Assembly (NCBI GenBank): GCA_033764095.1
Contig: JANRJF010000323.1
Span: forward strand, 1-32,810
DNA length: 32,810 nucleotides
DNA from: JBDTMT01 sp033764095
Lineage (GTDB): Bacteria; Desulfobacterota; Binatia; HRBIN30; CADEER01
Reading direction: 5' to 3'
Shown here: positions 14,122 through 21,990 of the stretch, in pieces
Numbering within the stretch: position 1 is the stretch's first letter
How the letters are laid out: each line of letters begins with the position of its first letter
The notes under the pieces: model-generated
What the model saw: the letters and a program-made list of their open reading frames with translations, nothing else
Told to the model about the DNA's origin: nothing
Databases searched by the model: none
Translations under genes and position numbers: made by a program

Positions 14122-15734
14122 CGCAATCCTCCGTCGTGCGTCAGCCGCCCGCCGCACACCGTGCGCAGCACGCGCAACGCGCCGATGCGCTCCGGCGCGA
14201 CGCGCAGCGGGTCGTCGCTCAGCACCACCAGGTCGGCGCGCTTGCCGGGCGCCAGCGTGCCCATCTCGCGCTCGGCGAACTGCGCCCAGGCGGCGTCGCG
14301 GGTGAAGAGGCGCAGCGCCTGTTCCGGCGTCAGCGCCTCGTGCGTCTCGAACCCCTCGCGCGTCACGCAGCACTGGATGGCGTGCAGCACGTCGGTCGAC
14401 TCGACCGGCGCGTCCGACGCGCCGGCGACGACGATCCCGGCCTCGACCAGCGAGCGCAGCGGATAGGTGTAGCGCGCCCGCTCGGGGCCGAGCCGGCGAT
14501 GCAGCCAGTGTTTCTCGGAATGGATGAACAACGGCTGGGTCGAGACCACCAGGCCGAGGCGCCGCAGCCGCGGAACCAGCGCCGGCGCCACCAGCGAGGC
14601 GTGCTCCAGGCGGTGGCGGTGGTCGTCGCGCGGGCGCTCGGCGAGCAACTGCTCGAACAGCGCGACGCAGCGCTCCACCGCCGCGTCGCCGATCGCGTGC
14701 ACGCAGATCTGCAGGCCGGCGTCGTGCGCGGCGCGCATGCGGGCGAGGATCTCGTCCTCGCCGAGCGTCATGTAGCCGCGCGCCTCGGGCCGATCGCTGA
14801 ACGGCTCGTGCATGCAGGCGGTGCAGCTGCCGAAGGTGCCGTCGGAGAAGATCTTGAAGCCGCCGACGCGATGTCCGGCGGCGGGATCGTGCAGCGGCGA
14901 CTGACGCGCCGCGACCGCGCCCTCGACCGTGCGGCCGATGAGGATCGAGTAGATCGAGAACGGCGCCTGGGCGAGCAGCACCTGCATCGCCATCGACTCG
15001 AGGCGGCCGCTGGCGCCGCCGGGGCCCTCCTCGTCGGTCTGCAGGATGGCGCCGATGGCGGTGATGCCGTGCGCGGCGAGGCGCGCGAAGGTGCGGTCGG
15101 CGGTGGCGGTGAGACGCGCCAGGCCGGGGGACGGCACGGCGCCGAACAGGCGCTGCGCGGCCGCCTCGCGGCAGACGCCGTTCGGCGCGCCGTCGGCGTC
15201 GCGCTCGATCTGGCCGCCGGGTGGATCGGCGCTGCGCGCGTCGATGCCGGCGGCGGCGAGCGCCAGGCTGTTGCCGCAGGCGCTGTGGCCGTCGTGCTTC
15301 ATGACCACGACCGGGTGGCTGGCGCACGCGGCATCGAGCTCCTGGCGGGTCGGCAGGCGGCGCTCGGCGAGGTCGGCGTCCTCCAGCTGCAGGCCGACCA
15401 ACCATTCGTCCTCCTGCAGGCGCGCCGCGGCATCGCGCAGCCGCGCCTGCACCGCTGCGATCGAGTCGACGCCGCGCAGGTCGGCGTGCATGTCGAAGTA
15501 GAGCAGCCCGATCGGATGCAGATGCGTGTCGATGAAGCCGGGCAGCAGGCAGGCGCCGGCGAGGTTCACCTCCTCGACCTGGTGGACGCCGGCACTGCGC
15601 AGCGCGGCGCGGCACTGCGCCTCGGCGCCGACCGCGATGATGCGGGAGCCGTGCGTCGCCAGCGCCGCGGCGCGTGGCGCCGCGTTGCCGAGCGTCAGCA
15701 CGCTGCCATTGCGGTAGAGCGTGCCGGCGCTCAT
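14118..15734 (-). CDS. Amidohydrolase family 3 (YtcJ-like)
   Basis: This is a 538-residue enzyme. After an N-terminal composite-sandwich domain (MSAGTLYRNGSVLTLGN, then RIIAVG) comes GFIDTHLHPIG with the metal ligands His71 and His73. KHDGHSACGNSLAL, CVHAIGDAAVE (His ligand), HRLEHASLV (His ligand) and ASDAPVE (Asp) follow in the order expected for YtcJ/NfdA-type amidohydrolases. The C-terminal FTRDAAWAQFAEREMGTLAP and GKRADLVVLSDDP close the barrel and small domain. These enzymes hydrolyse amides, often N-formyl or N-substituted groups, and the specific substrate is unknown. Both ends overlap neighbours by 4 bp (ATGA at 15731-15734 and 14118-14121). It is therefore the middle gene of a coupled three-gene operon. 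Confidence 0.92.
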   Translation of the reverse strand: MSAGTLYRNGSVLTLGNAAPRAAALATHGSRIIAVGAEAQCRAALRSAGVHQVEEVNLAGACLLPGFIDTHLHPIGLLYFDMHADLRGVDSIAAVQARLRDAAARLQEDEWLVGLQLEDADLAERRLPTRQELDAACASHPVVVMKHDGHSACGNSLALAAAGIDARSADPPGGQIERDADGAPNGVCREAAAQRLFGAVPSPGLARLTATADRTFARLAAHGITAIGAILQTDEEGPGGASGRLESMAMQVLLAQAPFSIYSILIGRTVEGAVAARQSPLHDPAAGHRVGGFKIFSDGTFGSCTACMHEPFSDRPEARGYMTLGEDEILARMRAAHDAGLQICVHAIGDAAVERCVALFEQLLAERPRDDHRHRLEHASLVAPALVPRLRRLGLVVSTQPLFIHSEKHWLHRRLGPERARYTYPLRSLVEAGIVVAGASDAPVESTDVLHAIQCCVTREGFETHEALTPEQALRLFTRDAAWAQFAEREMGTLAPGKRADLVVLSDDPLRVAPERIGALRVLRTVCGGRLTHDGGLR

Positions 15735-16921
15735 TGCTGGCGCACCAGCGTCACCGGCGGCGCGCTGGCATAGCGCTCCAGCGCCGCCTCGTCGAGCGTC
15801 ACGCCGAGACCGGGGCCGGCCGGCACGCGCACGACGCCGCCCGAGTAGTCGAGCGACTCGACGATCAGATCGTCTTCCAGCATGACGTGGCCGAACAGCT
15901 CCATGGCGTGGCCGAGCAGCGGCGCGCGCGCCGCGCCGAGGTGCACCTGCGCCGCCGAGGCGATACCGAGCGGCTGGTTGTGCAGGATCGTTCCCAGGCC
16001 GCGTCGCGCCGCGTAGTCGATGGCGCGCAGCGCGGCGGTGATGCCGCCGGGGCGCTCGGTGTTGACGCCGAGGATGCGCACCGCGTCGAGCTCGGCGAGG
16101 GCGGTGAAGTCGGTGAGCGAGAAGCAGCCCTCGTGCGCCATCAGCGGCACCGACACGGCGCGCTGCACGCGCGCCATGCCGAGCCAGTCGCTGGCGCGCA
16201 CCGGCTGCTCGGCGCAGTCGATGCCGAACGGCGCGATGGCGTTGATCGCCTGCACCGCGACGTCCGGGGCATAGGCCTGGTTGTAGTCGACGCGCAGCCG
16301 CGCTTCGGCGCCGAGTGCCTCGCGCATCGCGCCGACCACGGCGCGGTCGGCGGCGACGCCGCCGCCCAGCTTGAGGCGAAACGTCGCGGTGCCGTTCTGC
16401 TGGAAGAACTGCGCCAGCTCGACCATGTACGCGATGTCGGCCATCGGGATCAGCGCCGCCAGCGGCAGCGCGTCGGCGCAGCGGCCGCCCATGAAATCGT
16501 GCGCCGGGCGCTGCGCGACGTGGCCCATGAGGTCGTAGCAGGCCATGTCGAGCAGCCCCTTGGCGACCTCGCTGCGCGCCACGTTGGCGTCGAGCCGGGC
16601 GCGCAGCGGCTCGACGTCGAACGGGCTGGCGCCGAGCACGTAGCGGCCCAGGCCGTGACGGACCGCGTCCACCACCTGCGCCGGCGAGACGCCGGTCTCC
16701 GGCAGCCAGACGAAAGCCTCGCCGACGCCGCGCGCGCCGTCCTCGGCGGTCAGTCGGACGATGACGAAGTCGCCGCCGAGCCACGCCTCCTCGGCGGGAA
16801 TCGCCATGCCGAGCCCGCTCGCCGAGCGCCCCATCGCCTCGCGCACCGCGGCGCGAAACGGCACGTGCAGCTGGAAGAGCTCGAGGCGCTCGATGCGCGG
16901 CCCGCGGATGGGTTGCGTCAC
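15731..16921 (-). CDS. Enolase-superfamily enzyme (mandelate racemase/muconate-lactonizing type)
   Basis: The 396-residue protein contains VTAEDG-like N-capping residues (about 57-66, GARGVGEAF) and the barrel metal ligands Asp212 (RVDYNQ), Glu238 (CAEQPV) and Glu264 (AHEGCF). RLKLG at 182-186 gives Lys184, the second Lys of the KxK motif, with Arg replacing the first. GVNTERPGGI then ILHNQPLGI offers His314 in the place of the mandelate racemase His, while the partner Asp appears to be Asn287. The chemistry (racemisation, epimerisation or dehydration) is therefore uncertain. The GTG at 16921 is chosen because homology begins there; an upstream ATG at 17017 would add an atypical prefix through the inverted repeat. 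It heads the operon. Confidence 0.85.
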   Translation of the reverse strand: MTQPIRGPRIERLELFQLHVPFRAAVREAMGRSASGLGMAIPAEEAWLGGDFVIVRLTAEDGARGVGEAFVWLPETGVSPAQVVDAVRHGLGRYVLGASPFDVEPLRARLDANVARSEVAKGLLDMACYDLMGHVAQRPAHDFMGGRCADALPLAALIPMADIAYMVELAQFFQQNGTATFRLKLGGGVAADRAVVGAMREALGAEARLRVDYNQAYAPDVAVQAINAIAPFGIDCAEQPVRASDWLGMARVQRAVSVPLMAHEGCFSLTDFTALAELDAVRILGVNTERPGGITAALRAIDYAARRGLGTILHNQPLGIASAAQVHLGAARAPLLGHAMELFGHVMLEDDLIVESLDYSGGVVRVPAGPGLGVTLDEAALERYASAPPVTLVRQQ

Positions 16922-16978
16922 CCGCTGGCGTCTAGCCGGGGCGGCGTGCGCTTGTCGAGGCGGCCGGACGCGCGGCGA

Positions 16979-17037
16979 TTCACCACCACGACACGACGGC
17001 ACAACGGACCACAGCATCGTTGTGTCGTGGTGGTGAA
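16979..17037. repeat. 16-bp perfect inverted repeat in divergent promoter region
   Basis: The arms at 16979-16994 (TTCACCACCACGACAC) and 17022-17037 are exact reverse complements with a 27-bp spacer of degenerate CACGACG-like units. It sits between the divergent enolase-family and subtilase genes, about 31-58 bp from their starts. It could be a two-site operator, or a small dispersed inverted repeat of the kind seen elsewhere in this window. No adjacent target-site duplication is obvious. Confidence 0.6.
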
Positions 17038-17067
17038 ACGGCGCTCCGGTCGATAGGGGTGACGACG

Positions 17068-19476
17068 GTGCGCACAATCCTGACAGCCTGTCTCGCGGCC
17101 GTGCTGGGTGTGGCGCGGATCGGCGCCGCGCAGGACTGGACGCCGCCGCCCGAGCCGGCAGTGGCGCCAGCGCTGCCGGACGCGCGCGAGCTCGACGGCG
17201 ACGGCGACCAGGTCGACGACCGACTGGATGCGGAGCTGCGCGCGCTGCGCCAAGCGGCGCGGAGCGGCGACCGGCAGCGCGCGCTGGCGCGCATGGCCAC
17301 CGCGATCCCGGTCGAGCTGGTCTTTTCGCGCCAGGTAACGCAGGCGCAGATCGATGCCTTTCTCCGCCTCGGCGGCAGCATCGACCATCTCTACCAGGCG
17401 GTCAGCTACGGATGGATCGGCCACATCCGGCTCGACCAGGTCGACGCGCTGCCAGCGGCGCTCGGCGCAACGCTGCTCTCGGTCGGCATCGGCCCAGCCG
17501 CGAGTCTGCACCTCGACGAAGCGACGCGCGGCGGCCGGGTGCGGCCGGTGTGGGCGCCGGGCTTTGCCGGCAGCACCAGCGGCTATTCGGGCGATCCGAG
17601 CATCGTCATCGCCGTCGTCGACACCGGTATCGACGACTCGCATCCGGATCTCGCCGGGCGCATGGCGTTCTGGAAGGACTACACGGCGAATCGCGAGCCC
17701 GAGCCGTACGATCGCATCGGCCACGGCACCTCGGTGGCCGGGGTCGCGCTGGGCAGCGGCGCCGCGTTCGGGCTCGGGCCGGGGCCGCTCACGTACACCA
17801 GCGATGTCGACCTGTTCGGCGCCTCCCCCGGCGAGTACGGCAGCGGGCCGATCCACCTGCCCGCCGGGCCGCTGAGCTTTACCATGCAGACGACCTGGCG
17901 CGGCACCGGGCAGACGACGCTCCGCCTGCGCTCGCAGGCCGACGGCGCCACCTCGCCTCCCGAGCAGGATCCGCTGGTCGGCGCGCCGGTCACCGGCGTC
18001 TCCGGCGTCTCGTCGTCGTTCGACTTCACCGCCGAAGCGGGCCGCCACTACGCCAGCAGCGTCGAGCAGACGGGCTCCATCGCCAACCTCGCCACCGTGC
18101 ACACGGTGGCGCCCTATCCGGCGGTCGGCGACGGCTTCAACGCGCTGCGCGGCGTCGCGCCGTTTTGCGGCTGGGCCGGCCTCAAGACGTTCAACGAGAG
18201 TACCGGGCGGGCCGAAGCGACCAACATCTACAAGGCGCTCGACGACCTCGTCCGCCTGCGCATCGAGCACAACATCAAGGTCGTCAACCTGAGCTTCGGC
18301 CTGACCGGCGACGACCGCACCGACGCCAGGGAGCGGAGCAAGGTGAACACGCTGGTGGCCAACGGCATCGTCGTGGTGGCGTCGGCCGGCAACCAGGGCG
18401 CCGCGAGCGGCAGCCGCGTCATCTCCGATCCGGCGCGCGCCGCCAAGGTCATCACCGTGGGAGCGGCGAACGACGCCAACCAGCTGACGCGCTACACCAG
18501 CCTCGGCTTTCCGTCGCCGCGCGGCGACGAGGATCGCAAGCCCGACCTGATCGCCGCCGGTGGGGCGGGCAACTACTCCGGCATCCTGATGCCGGACGCG
18601 AACGACAACGACGCCCTGAGCAGCCGCGGCAACCCGATCCCGCTCGCCAGTCTCGCCGACCAGGCGCCCGACGACTACACGGTGTCGAGCGGCACCTCCT
18701 TTGCCGCGCCGCTGGTCGCCGGAGCCGCGGCGCTGGTGATCGACGCCCTGCAGCGCGGCGGGCTGGCGTGGAACTTTCGCTCCGCCGCGCATCCGCTGCT
18801 GGTGAAGATGCTGCTCTGCGCCGCCGCGACGGAGAGCAACACGACGCGCGCCGGCACTGGCGACGATCCGACGCTCGGGCGGGCCGAGCAGCCGAAGGAT
18901 CTCAACGAGGGCTACGGCCTGCTCAACGCCGACGCGGCGGTGGAGGCCGCGGCGCTGCGCTACGGCGGCGGCCGATGGAGCGGCGCGACCTCCGGCGGCC
19001 GCTTCGACCGGCGCGCGTGGGGTCGCCGGATCGACCTGCAGGCGGGCGCGGTCGTCGACCTGTCCCTCGGCATGTCGAGTGGCGCCGACTTCGACCTCTA
19101 CCTGTATTCCGCGACCCCCGACGCGAAGGGCAATCCGGTGATCCTCGCCGCCAGCGACCGGGCACGCCCCGGCATCGACGAGCACCTGCACTACGAAGCG
19201 CGCACGGCGGGTAGCGCGTATCTCTTCGTCAAGCGGGTCAGCAGCAGCGGCAGCTGGTCCCTGTGCGACGGCAGCGCGGCGTGTGGCTGCGCCGGCGATT
19301 GCGACGGCGACGGCCTGGTGACCATCGCCGAGTTGGTGCGCGGCGTCAGCAGCGCCCTGGCGTCGACGGCGCAGGAGTCGTGCCCGGGCCTCGACGCGGA
19401 CGGCGACGGCCGGGTCGGCATCGACGAGTTGGTGCGCGCCGTCGGCAATGCCGTCGGCGAGTGCCCGGGCGCCTAG
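17068..19476 (+). CDS. Secreted subtilisin-like (S8) serine protease with calcium-loop tail
   Basis: This protein of about 802 residues has a signal peptide ending near IGAAQ. An acidic DGDGDQVDDRLD motif (about 43-54) and a prodomain-like region follow. The S8 triad is Asp185 (AVVDTGIDDSHPD), His219 (GHGTSVAG) and Ser544 (SSGTSFAAP). The oxyanion Asn442 lies in ASAGNQG, and VVNLSFG is also present. About 130 residues (230-360) are inserted just after the His motif, longer than usual. The C-terminus, after a PPC-like beta domain, carries paired calcium loops: CAGDCDGDGLVTIAELVRGV (from about 739) and GLDADGDGRVGIDELVRAVG (from about 774), each followed by Cys. GTG 17068 is preferred (GGGG 8 bases upstream). 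GTG 17059 is the alternative. Confidence 0.9.
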   Translation: MRTILTACLAAVLGVARIGAAQDWTPPPEPAVAPALPDARELDGDGDQVDDRLDAELRALRQAARSGDRQRALARMATAIPVELVFSRQVTQAQIDAFLRLGGSIDHLYQAVSYGWIGHIRLDQVDALPAALGATLLSVGIGPAASLHLDEATRGGRVRPVWAPGFAGSTSGYSGDPSIVIAVVDTGIDDSHPDLAGRMAFWKDYTANREPEPYDRIGHGTSVAGVALGSGAAFGLGPGPLTYTSDVDLFGASPGEYGSGPIHLPAGPLSFTMQTTWRGTGQTTLRLRSQADGATSPPEQDPLVGAPVTGVSGVSSSFDFTAEAGRHYASSVEQTGSIANLATVHTVAPYPAVGDGFNALRGVAPFCGWAGLKTFNESTGRAEATNIYKALDDLVRLRIEHNIKVVNLSFGLTGDDRTDARERSKVNTLVANGIVVVASAGNQGAASGSRVISDPARAAKVITVGAANDANQLTRYTSLGFPSPRGDEDRKPDLIAAGGAGNYSGILMPDANDNDALSSRGNPIPLASLADQAPDDYTVSSGTSFAAPLVAGAAALVIDALQRGGLAWNFRSAAHPLLVKMLLCAAATESNTTRAGTGDDPTLGRAEQPKDLNEGYGLLNADAAVEAAALRYGGGRWSGATSGGRFDRRAWGRRIDLQAGAVVDLSLGMSSGADFDLYLYSATPDAKGNPVILAASDRARPGIDEHLHYEARTAGSAYLFVKRVSSSGSWSLCDGSAACGCAGDCDGDGLVTIAELVRGVSSALASTAQESCPGLDADGDGRVGIDELVRAVGNAVGECPGA

Positions 19477-19555
19477 CCGCGCACCGCCGCCGCCGACTGG
19501 TCGCCCCCGCCCCGCGATGGTAGGCGGAGCGCAACATCCAACCCGGGAGGATCCC

Positions 19556-19963
19556 ATGGAGCTGAAAGGCGGCTGTTACTGTGGCGCGCTGCGCTACGAG
19601 GCGAGCGGCGATCCGCTCTTCAAGGGGCAATGCCACTGCCGCGAGTGCCAGTACATCTCCGGCGGACAACCGAACATGGTGATGGCGATGGCCGAGCCCG
19701 GCTTCCGGTACAGCCAGGGCACGCCGAAGCAGTTCAAGCGCAAGGACCTGGCCGATCCGGTGACGCGCGAGTTCTGCGGCGAGTGCGGCACCCATATCCT
19801 GACCCGCACCTCGCGGGTGCCGGGCACCGTGCTGCTCAAGGTCGGCACGTTCGACGACCCGAGCCTCTTCGGCGGCCCGCAGATGGTGATCTTCACCGTC
19901 GACAAGCAGAGCTTCCACCACGTGCCGGAGGGCGTGCCGGCCTTCGAGCGCACGCCGGGGTGA
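19556..19963 (+). CDS. GFA/CENP-V family zinc protein
   Basis: The 135-residue protein shows the family zinc ligands in order: GGCYCGALRYEA (Cys7, Cys9), GQCHCRECQ (Cys26, Cys28, Cys31) and FCGECGTHI (Cys74, Cys77). Named after glutathione-dependent formaldehyde-activating enzyme, most members have no proven formaldehyde role and probably bind thiol adducts. GGGAGG precedes ATG 19556. A DUF6506 gene starts 7 bp after the stop, so the two form an operon. A 10-bp hairpin follows at 20315. Confidence 0.92.
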   Translation: MELKGGCYCGALRYEASGDPLFKGQCHCRECQYISGGQPNMVMAMAEPGFRYSQGTPKQFKRKDLADPVTREFCGECGTHILTRTSRVPGTVLLKVGTFDDPSLFGGPQMVIFTVDKQSFHHVPEGVPAFERTPG

Positions 19964-19970
19964 GGACGCC

Positions 19971-20273
19971 ATGGCTCTCCAGCGTTTCGGCTTCATCGTC
20001 ATGGGCCCGGGCTACGACCCGGCCGAGCACACCGCCACGCTCGCTTCGCCGCTGATCACGACGACGGTGGTCGGCGTTCCGAACCAGGAACAGGCACTGC
20101 CGGTGGCGCGGCAGATGGTCCGCGACGGCGTGCAGCTCATCGAGCTGTGCGGCGGTTTCGGTCCGCTGTGGACGGCGCGCGTCCTGGAAGCGATCGAGCA
20201 CAAGGTGCCGGTCGGCTCGGTGTCGTACGGTCCCGAGGCGATCGACCAGATGCACGCGCTGTTCGCCGATTAG
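19971..20273 (+). CDS. DUF6506 family protein
   Basis: This is a 100-residue soluble alpha/beta protein. Family-like elements are FGFIVMGPGYDPAEH at the N-terminus, GVQLIELCGGFGPLW in the centre and VPVGSVSYGPEAI near the end. The absolutely stylised LIELCGGFG segment suggests a binding loop with one Cys. No function is established for the family. It is co-transcribed with the GFA gene (7-bp gap). The Shine-Dalgarno is modest (GGGGTGAGGACGCC before ATG). Confidence 0.8.
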   Translation: MALQRFGFIVMGPGYDPAEHTATLASPLITTTVVGVPNQEQALPVARQMVRDGVQLIELCGGFGPLWTARVLEAIEHKVPVGSVSYGPEAIDQMHALFAD

Positions 20274-20314
20274 CGCTTGCCTTTCCCCAGCGCGGGCGGC
20301 GTAGAAAGAACGAT

Positions 20315-20340
20315 GGCCGGGGCGGCACGTCGCCCCGGCC
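20315..20340. terminator. 10-bp GC hairpin after GFA-DUF6506 operon
   Basis: The arms GGCCGGGGCG and CGCCCCGGCC pair perfectly around GCACGT, 41 bp after the DUF6506 stop and 21 bp before the next start codon. The downstream bases TGTCTCAT give only a weak U tract. It is a terminator candidate, or a leader hairpin for the gene that follows. Confidence 0.55.
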
Positions 20341-20361
20341 TGTCTCATAAGGGGGTCTCTC

Positions 20362-21819
20362 GTGGTGGCACTTCGACGACTCGCCGGGTGGCGGGGATGG
20401 GCACTGAGCGCCGCGCTGCTGGCGCTGGGCATGGCGGCGACCGCACCGGCGGACGAGCGCCTGGTGCAGGGCAAGCTGCTGGCGGTGAAGGATCCGAAGC
20501 CGGGCGACCCGAGCAAGCGCTCGCTCAAGCTGCGCGCGGTCGAGAAGCAGAGCAGCGACGTGGTCAGCGGCGATCCGACCCTGCCGCTCGGCGCCGGCGG
20601 CGCGGTGGTGGAGGTGGCGGTCAACGGCGCCGTCGACTCGGCGCAGATCTACCAGCTGCCGCAGGGCACCCGCGCCGACGGCGACCCGTTCTGGAGCGCC
20701 TCGAGCGGCGGTTTCCGCTACGCCGACCCGGACGGCGAGCAGGGCCCGGTGGCGGCGGTAAGACTGGAGCGCTCGAGCGGCGGCGCACTGAAGATGTCGG
20801 TCGACCTGCGCGGCAGGCACGCGGCGCTCGACATCGTGCCCCCCAACCTCGGCACCGACGGCTTCGTCGCGCTGCGCCTGTCGGGCGGTGATCGCTACTG
20901 CGCCGGCTTCGGCCCCGACGCGAAGCAGAAGAACAAGGGCGCGCAGCTGTGGCTGGCGCGCCAGGCGCCGGCCGAGACCTGCGGCACGCCGGCGGTGACC
21001 AGCGGCGACTTCCTCGCGCTCAGCTACAACGTCGCCGGCCTGCCGGAGGGCATCTCCGGCTCACACCCGGCGGTGAACACGGCGCAGATCAGCCCCAAGC
21101 TCAACGCCTACGATCTGGTGGTCGTGCAGGAGAGCTGGCAGACCCCGGATCCGAACCCGCTCGCGCCGCTGCGCGTCTACCACGAGATCCTCGCCGCCGA
21201 CGCCACCCACCCGTACAAATCGGTGCCGGTGCCGCTGCCGCTCGGCGCCAATCCGGCGCGCCCGAGCGCGCTGGTCAGCGACGGCGTCAACGTCTTCTCG
21301 CGCTTCCCGTTCACCAACGTCGTCCACCAGCCGTGGGCGGAGTGCTGGGACACCGCCGCCGACTGCCTGGCAATGAAGGGCTTCATGCTGGCGCGCACCA
21401 CGGTCGCACCGGGGGTGACGATCGACGTCTACGACCTGCACAACGAGGCCGGAAGCGATCCCGAGGACGACACGGTGCGCACCAACGACATGGCGCAGCT
21501 CGCCGCCTTCATCAACGCCCACTCGGCCGGCAACGCGGTCATCGTCGGCGGCGACTTCAACCTGCACACCAACGAAGAGCCCGACTCCACCATCTTCCAG
21601 CAGCTGCTCGCCGCCACCGGACTCACCGACGTGTGCGCGCACCTGTCGTGCCCGTCGCCGGGCCGCATCGACAAGTGGCTGTTCCGCAGCAGCGACGCGA
21701 TCAGCATCACGCCGCTCAGCTGGCAGTTCGAGACCGAGGTCTTCAAGGACAGCATGGGCGAGCAGCTCAGCGACCACGAGGCGCTGGCGGTGCGCTTCGG
21801 CTGGGCGTTGAACCCGTGA
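20362..21819 (+). CDS. Secreted endonuclease/exonuclease/phosphatase-fold hydrolase with N-terminal beta module
   Basis: This is a 485-residue protein starting with GTG behind GGGGG (20351-20355). The signal peptide ends near TAPADE. Residues about 34-205 form a beta-rich module (GKLLAVKDPKPGDPSKRSLK, then IYQLPQGTRADGD, GGFRYADPDGEQGP, RYCAGFG) related to the C-terminus of the 10225 protein. Residues about 214-485 are an EEP domain: LSYNVAGLPEGI, VVVQESWQ (catalytic Glu), VGGDFNLHTNE (Asp-Asn), and LSDHEALAVRF (Asp-His). This subgroup resembles bacterial sphingomyelinase C/neutral phosphodiesterases, so a phospholipid or phosphodiester substrate is plausible. A DNase role cannot be excluded. 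The extracellular location fits the Cys pairs. Confidence 0.87.
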   Translation: MVALRRLAGWRGWALSAALLALGMAATAPADERLVQGKLLAVKDPKPGDPSKRSLKLRAVEKQSSDVVSGDPTLPLGAGGAVVEVAVNGAVDSAQIYQLPQGTRADGDPFWSASSGGFRYADPDGEQGPVAAVRLERSSGGALKMSVDLRGRHAALDIVPPNLGTDGFVALRLSGGDRYCAGFGPDAKQKNKGAQLWLARQAPAETCGTPAVTSGDFLALSYNVAGLPEGISGSHPAVNTAQISPKLNAYDLVVVQESWQTPDPNPLAPLRVYHEILAADATHPYKSVPVPLPLGANPARPSALVSDGVNVFSRFPFTNVVHQPWAECWDTAADCLAMKGFMLARTTVAPGVTIDVYDLHNEAGSDPEDDTVRTNDMAQLAAFINAHSAGNAVIVGGDFNLHTNEEPDSTIFQQLLAATGLTDVCAHLSCPSPGRIDKWLFRSSDAISITPLSWQFETEVFKDSMGEQLSDHEALAVRFGWALNP

Positions 21820-21822
21820 AGG

Positions 21823-21985
21823 AGGCTGTCAGGCGGTTAGGCTGTTAGTGCCGCCACCGGCCGCACCGGATCTGAGGTCCGCTTGGTGTCTTGGTGCCTT
21901 GGTGGTTGGCCTTGCTCCTGTGCGTGAAGTTTCAGGTCGGGGGAGGTTCCCGTAACAGCGTAACAGCCTAAAAGCCTAACAGCCT
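21823..21985. repeat. Degenerate 8-mer repeat cluster with inverted arms
   Basis: An array of AGGCTGTC, AGGCGGTT, AGGCTGTT units (21823-21848) is mirrored by TAACAGCC, TAAAAGCC, TAACAGCC units (arm at 21960-21985). The 26-base arms match at 22 positions when one is reverse-complemented. Between them, at 21882-21905, sits an unrelated trio CTTGGTGT, CTTGGTGC, CTTGGTGG. Period 8 is clear in all three. It fills the gap between the EEP and channel genes, which converge here, and is AT-rich against its surroundings. No coding sequence is visible in it. Confidence 0.7.
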
Positions 21986-21990
21986 TTCCC

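Noticed and set aside
12550..15615. Possibility that the DUF2817-GNAT protein extends upstream to 15615
   Set aside because: The extra 498 codons are a shadow of the amidohydrolase gene. ATG 14121 has a strong GGAGG and the ATGA overlap.
21820..21990. Attachment site or integron-like site
   Set aside because: Period-8 degenerate units without an integrase gene or core-site signature explain the repeats better.
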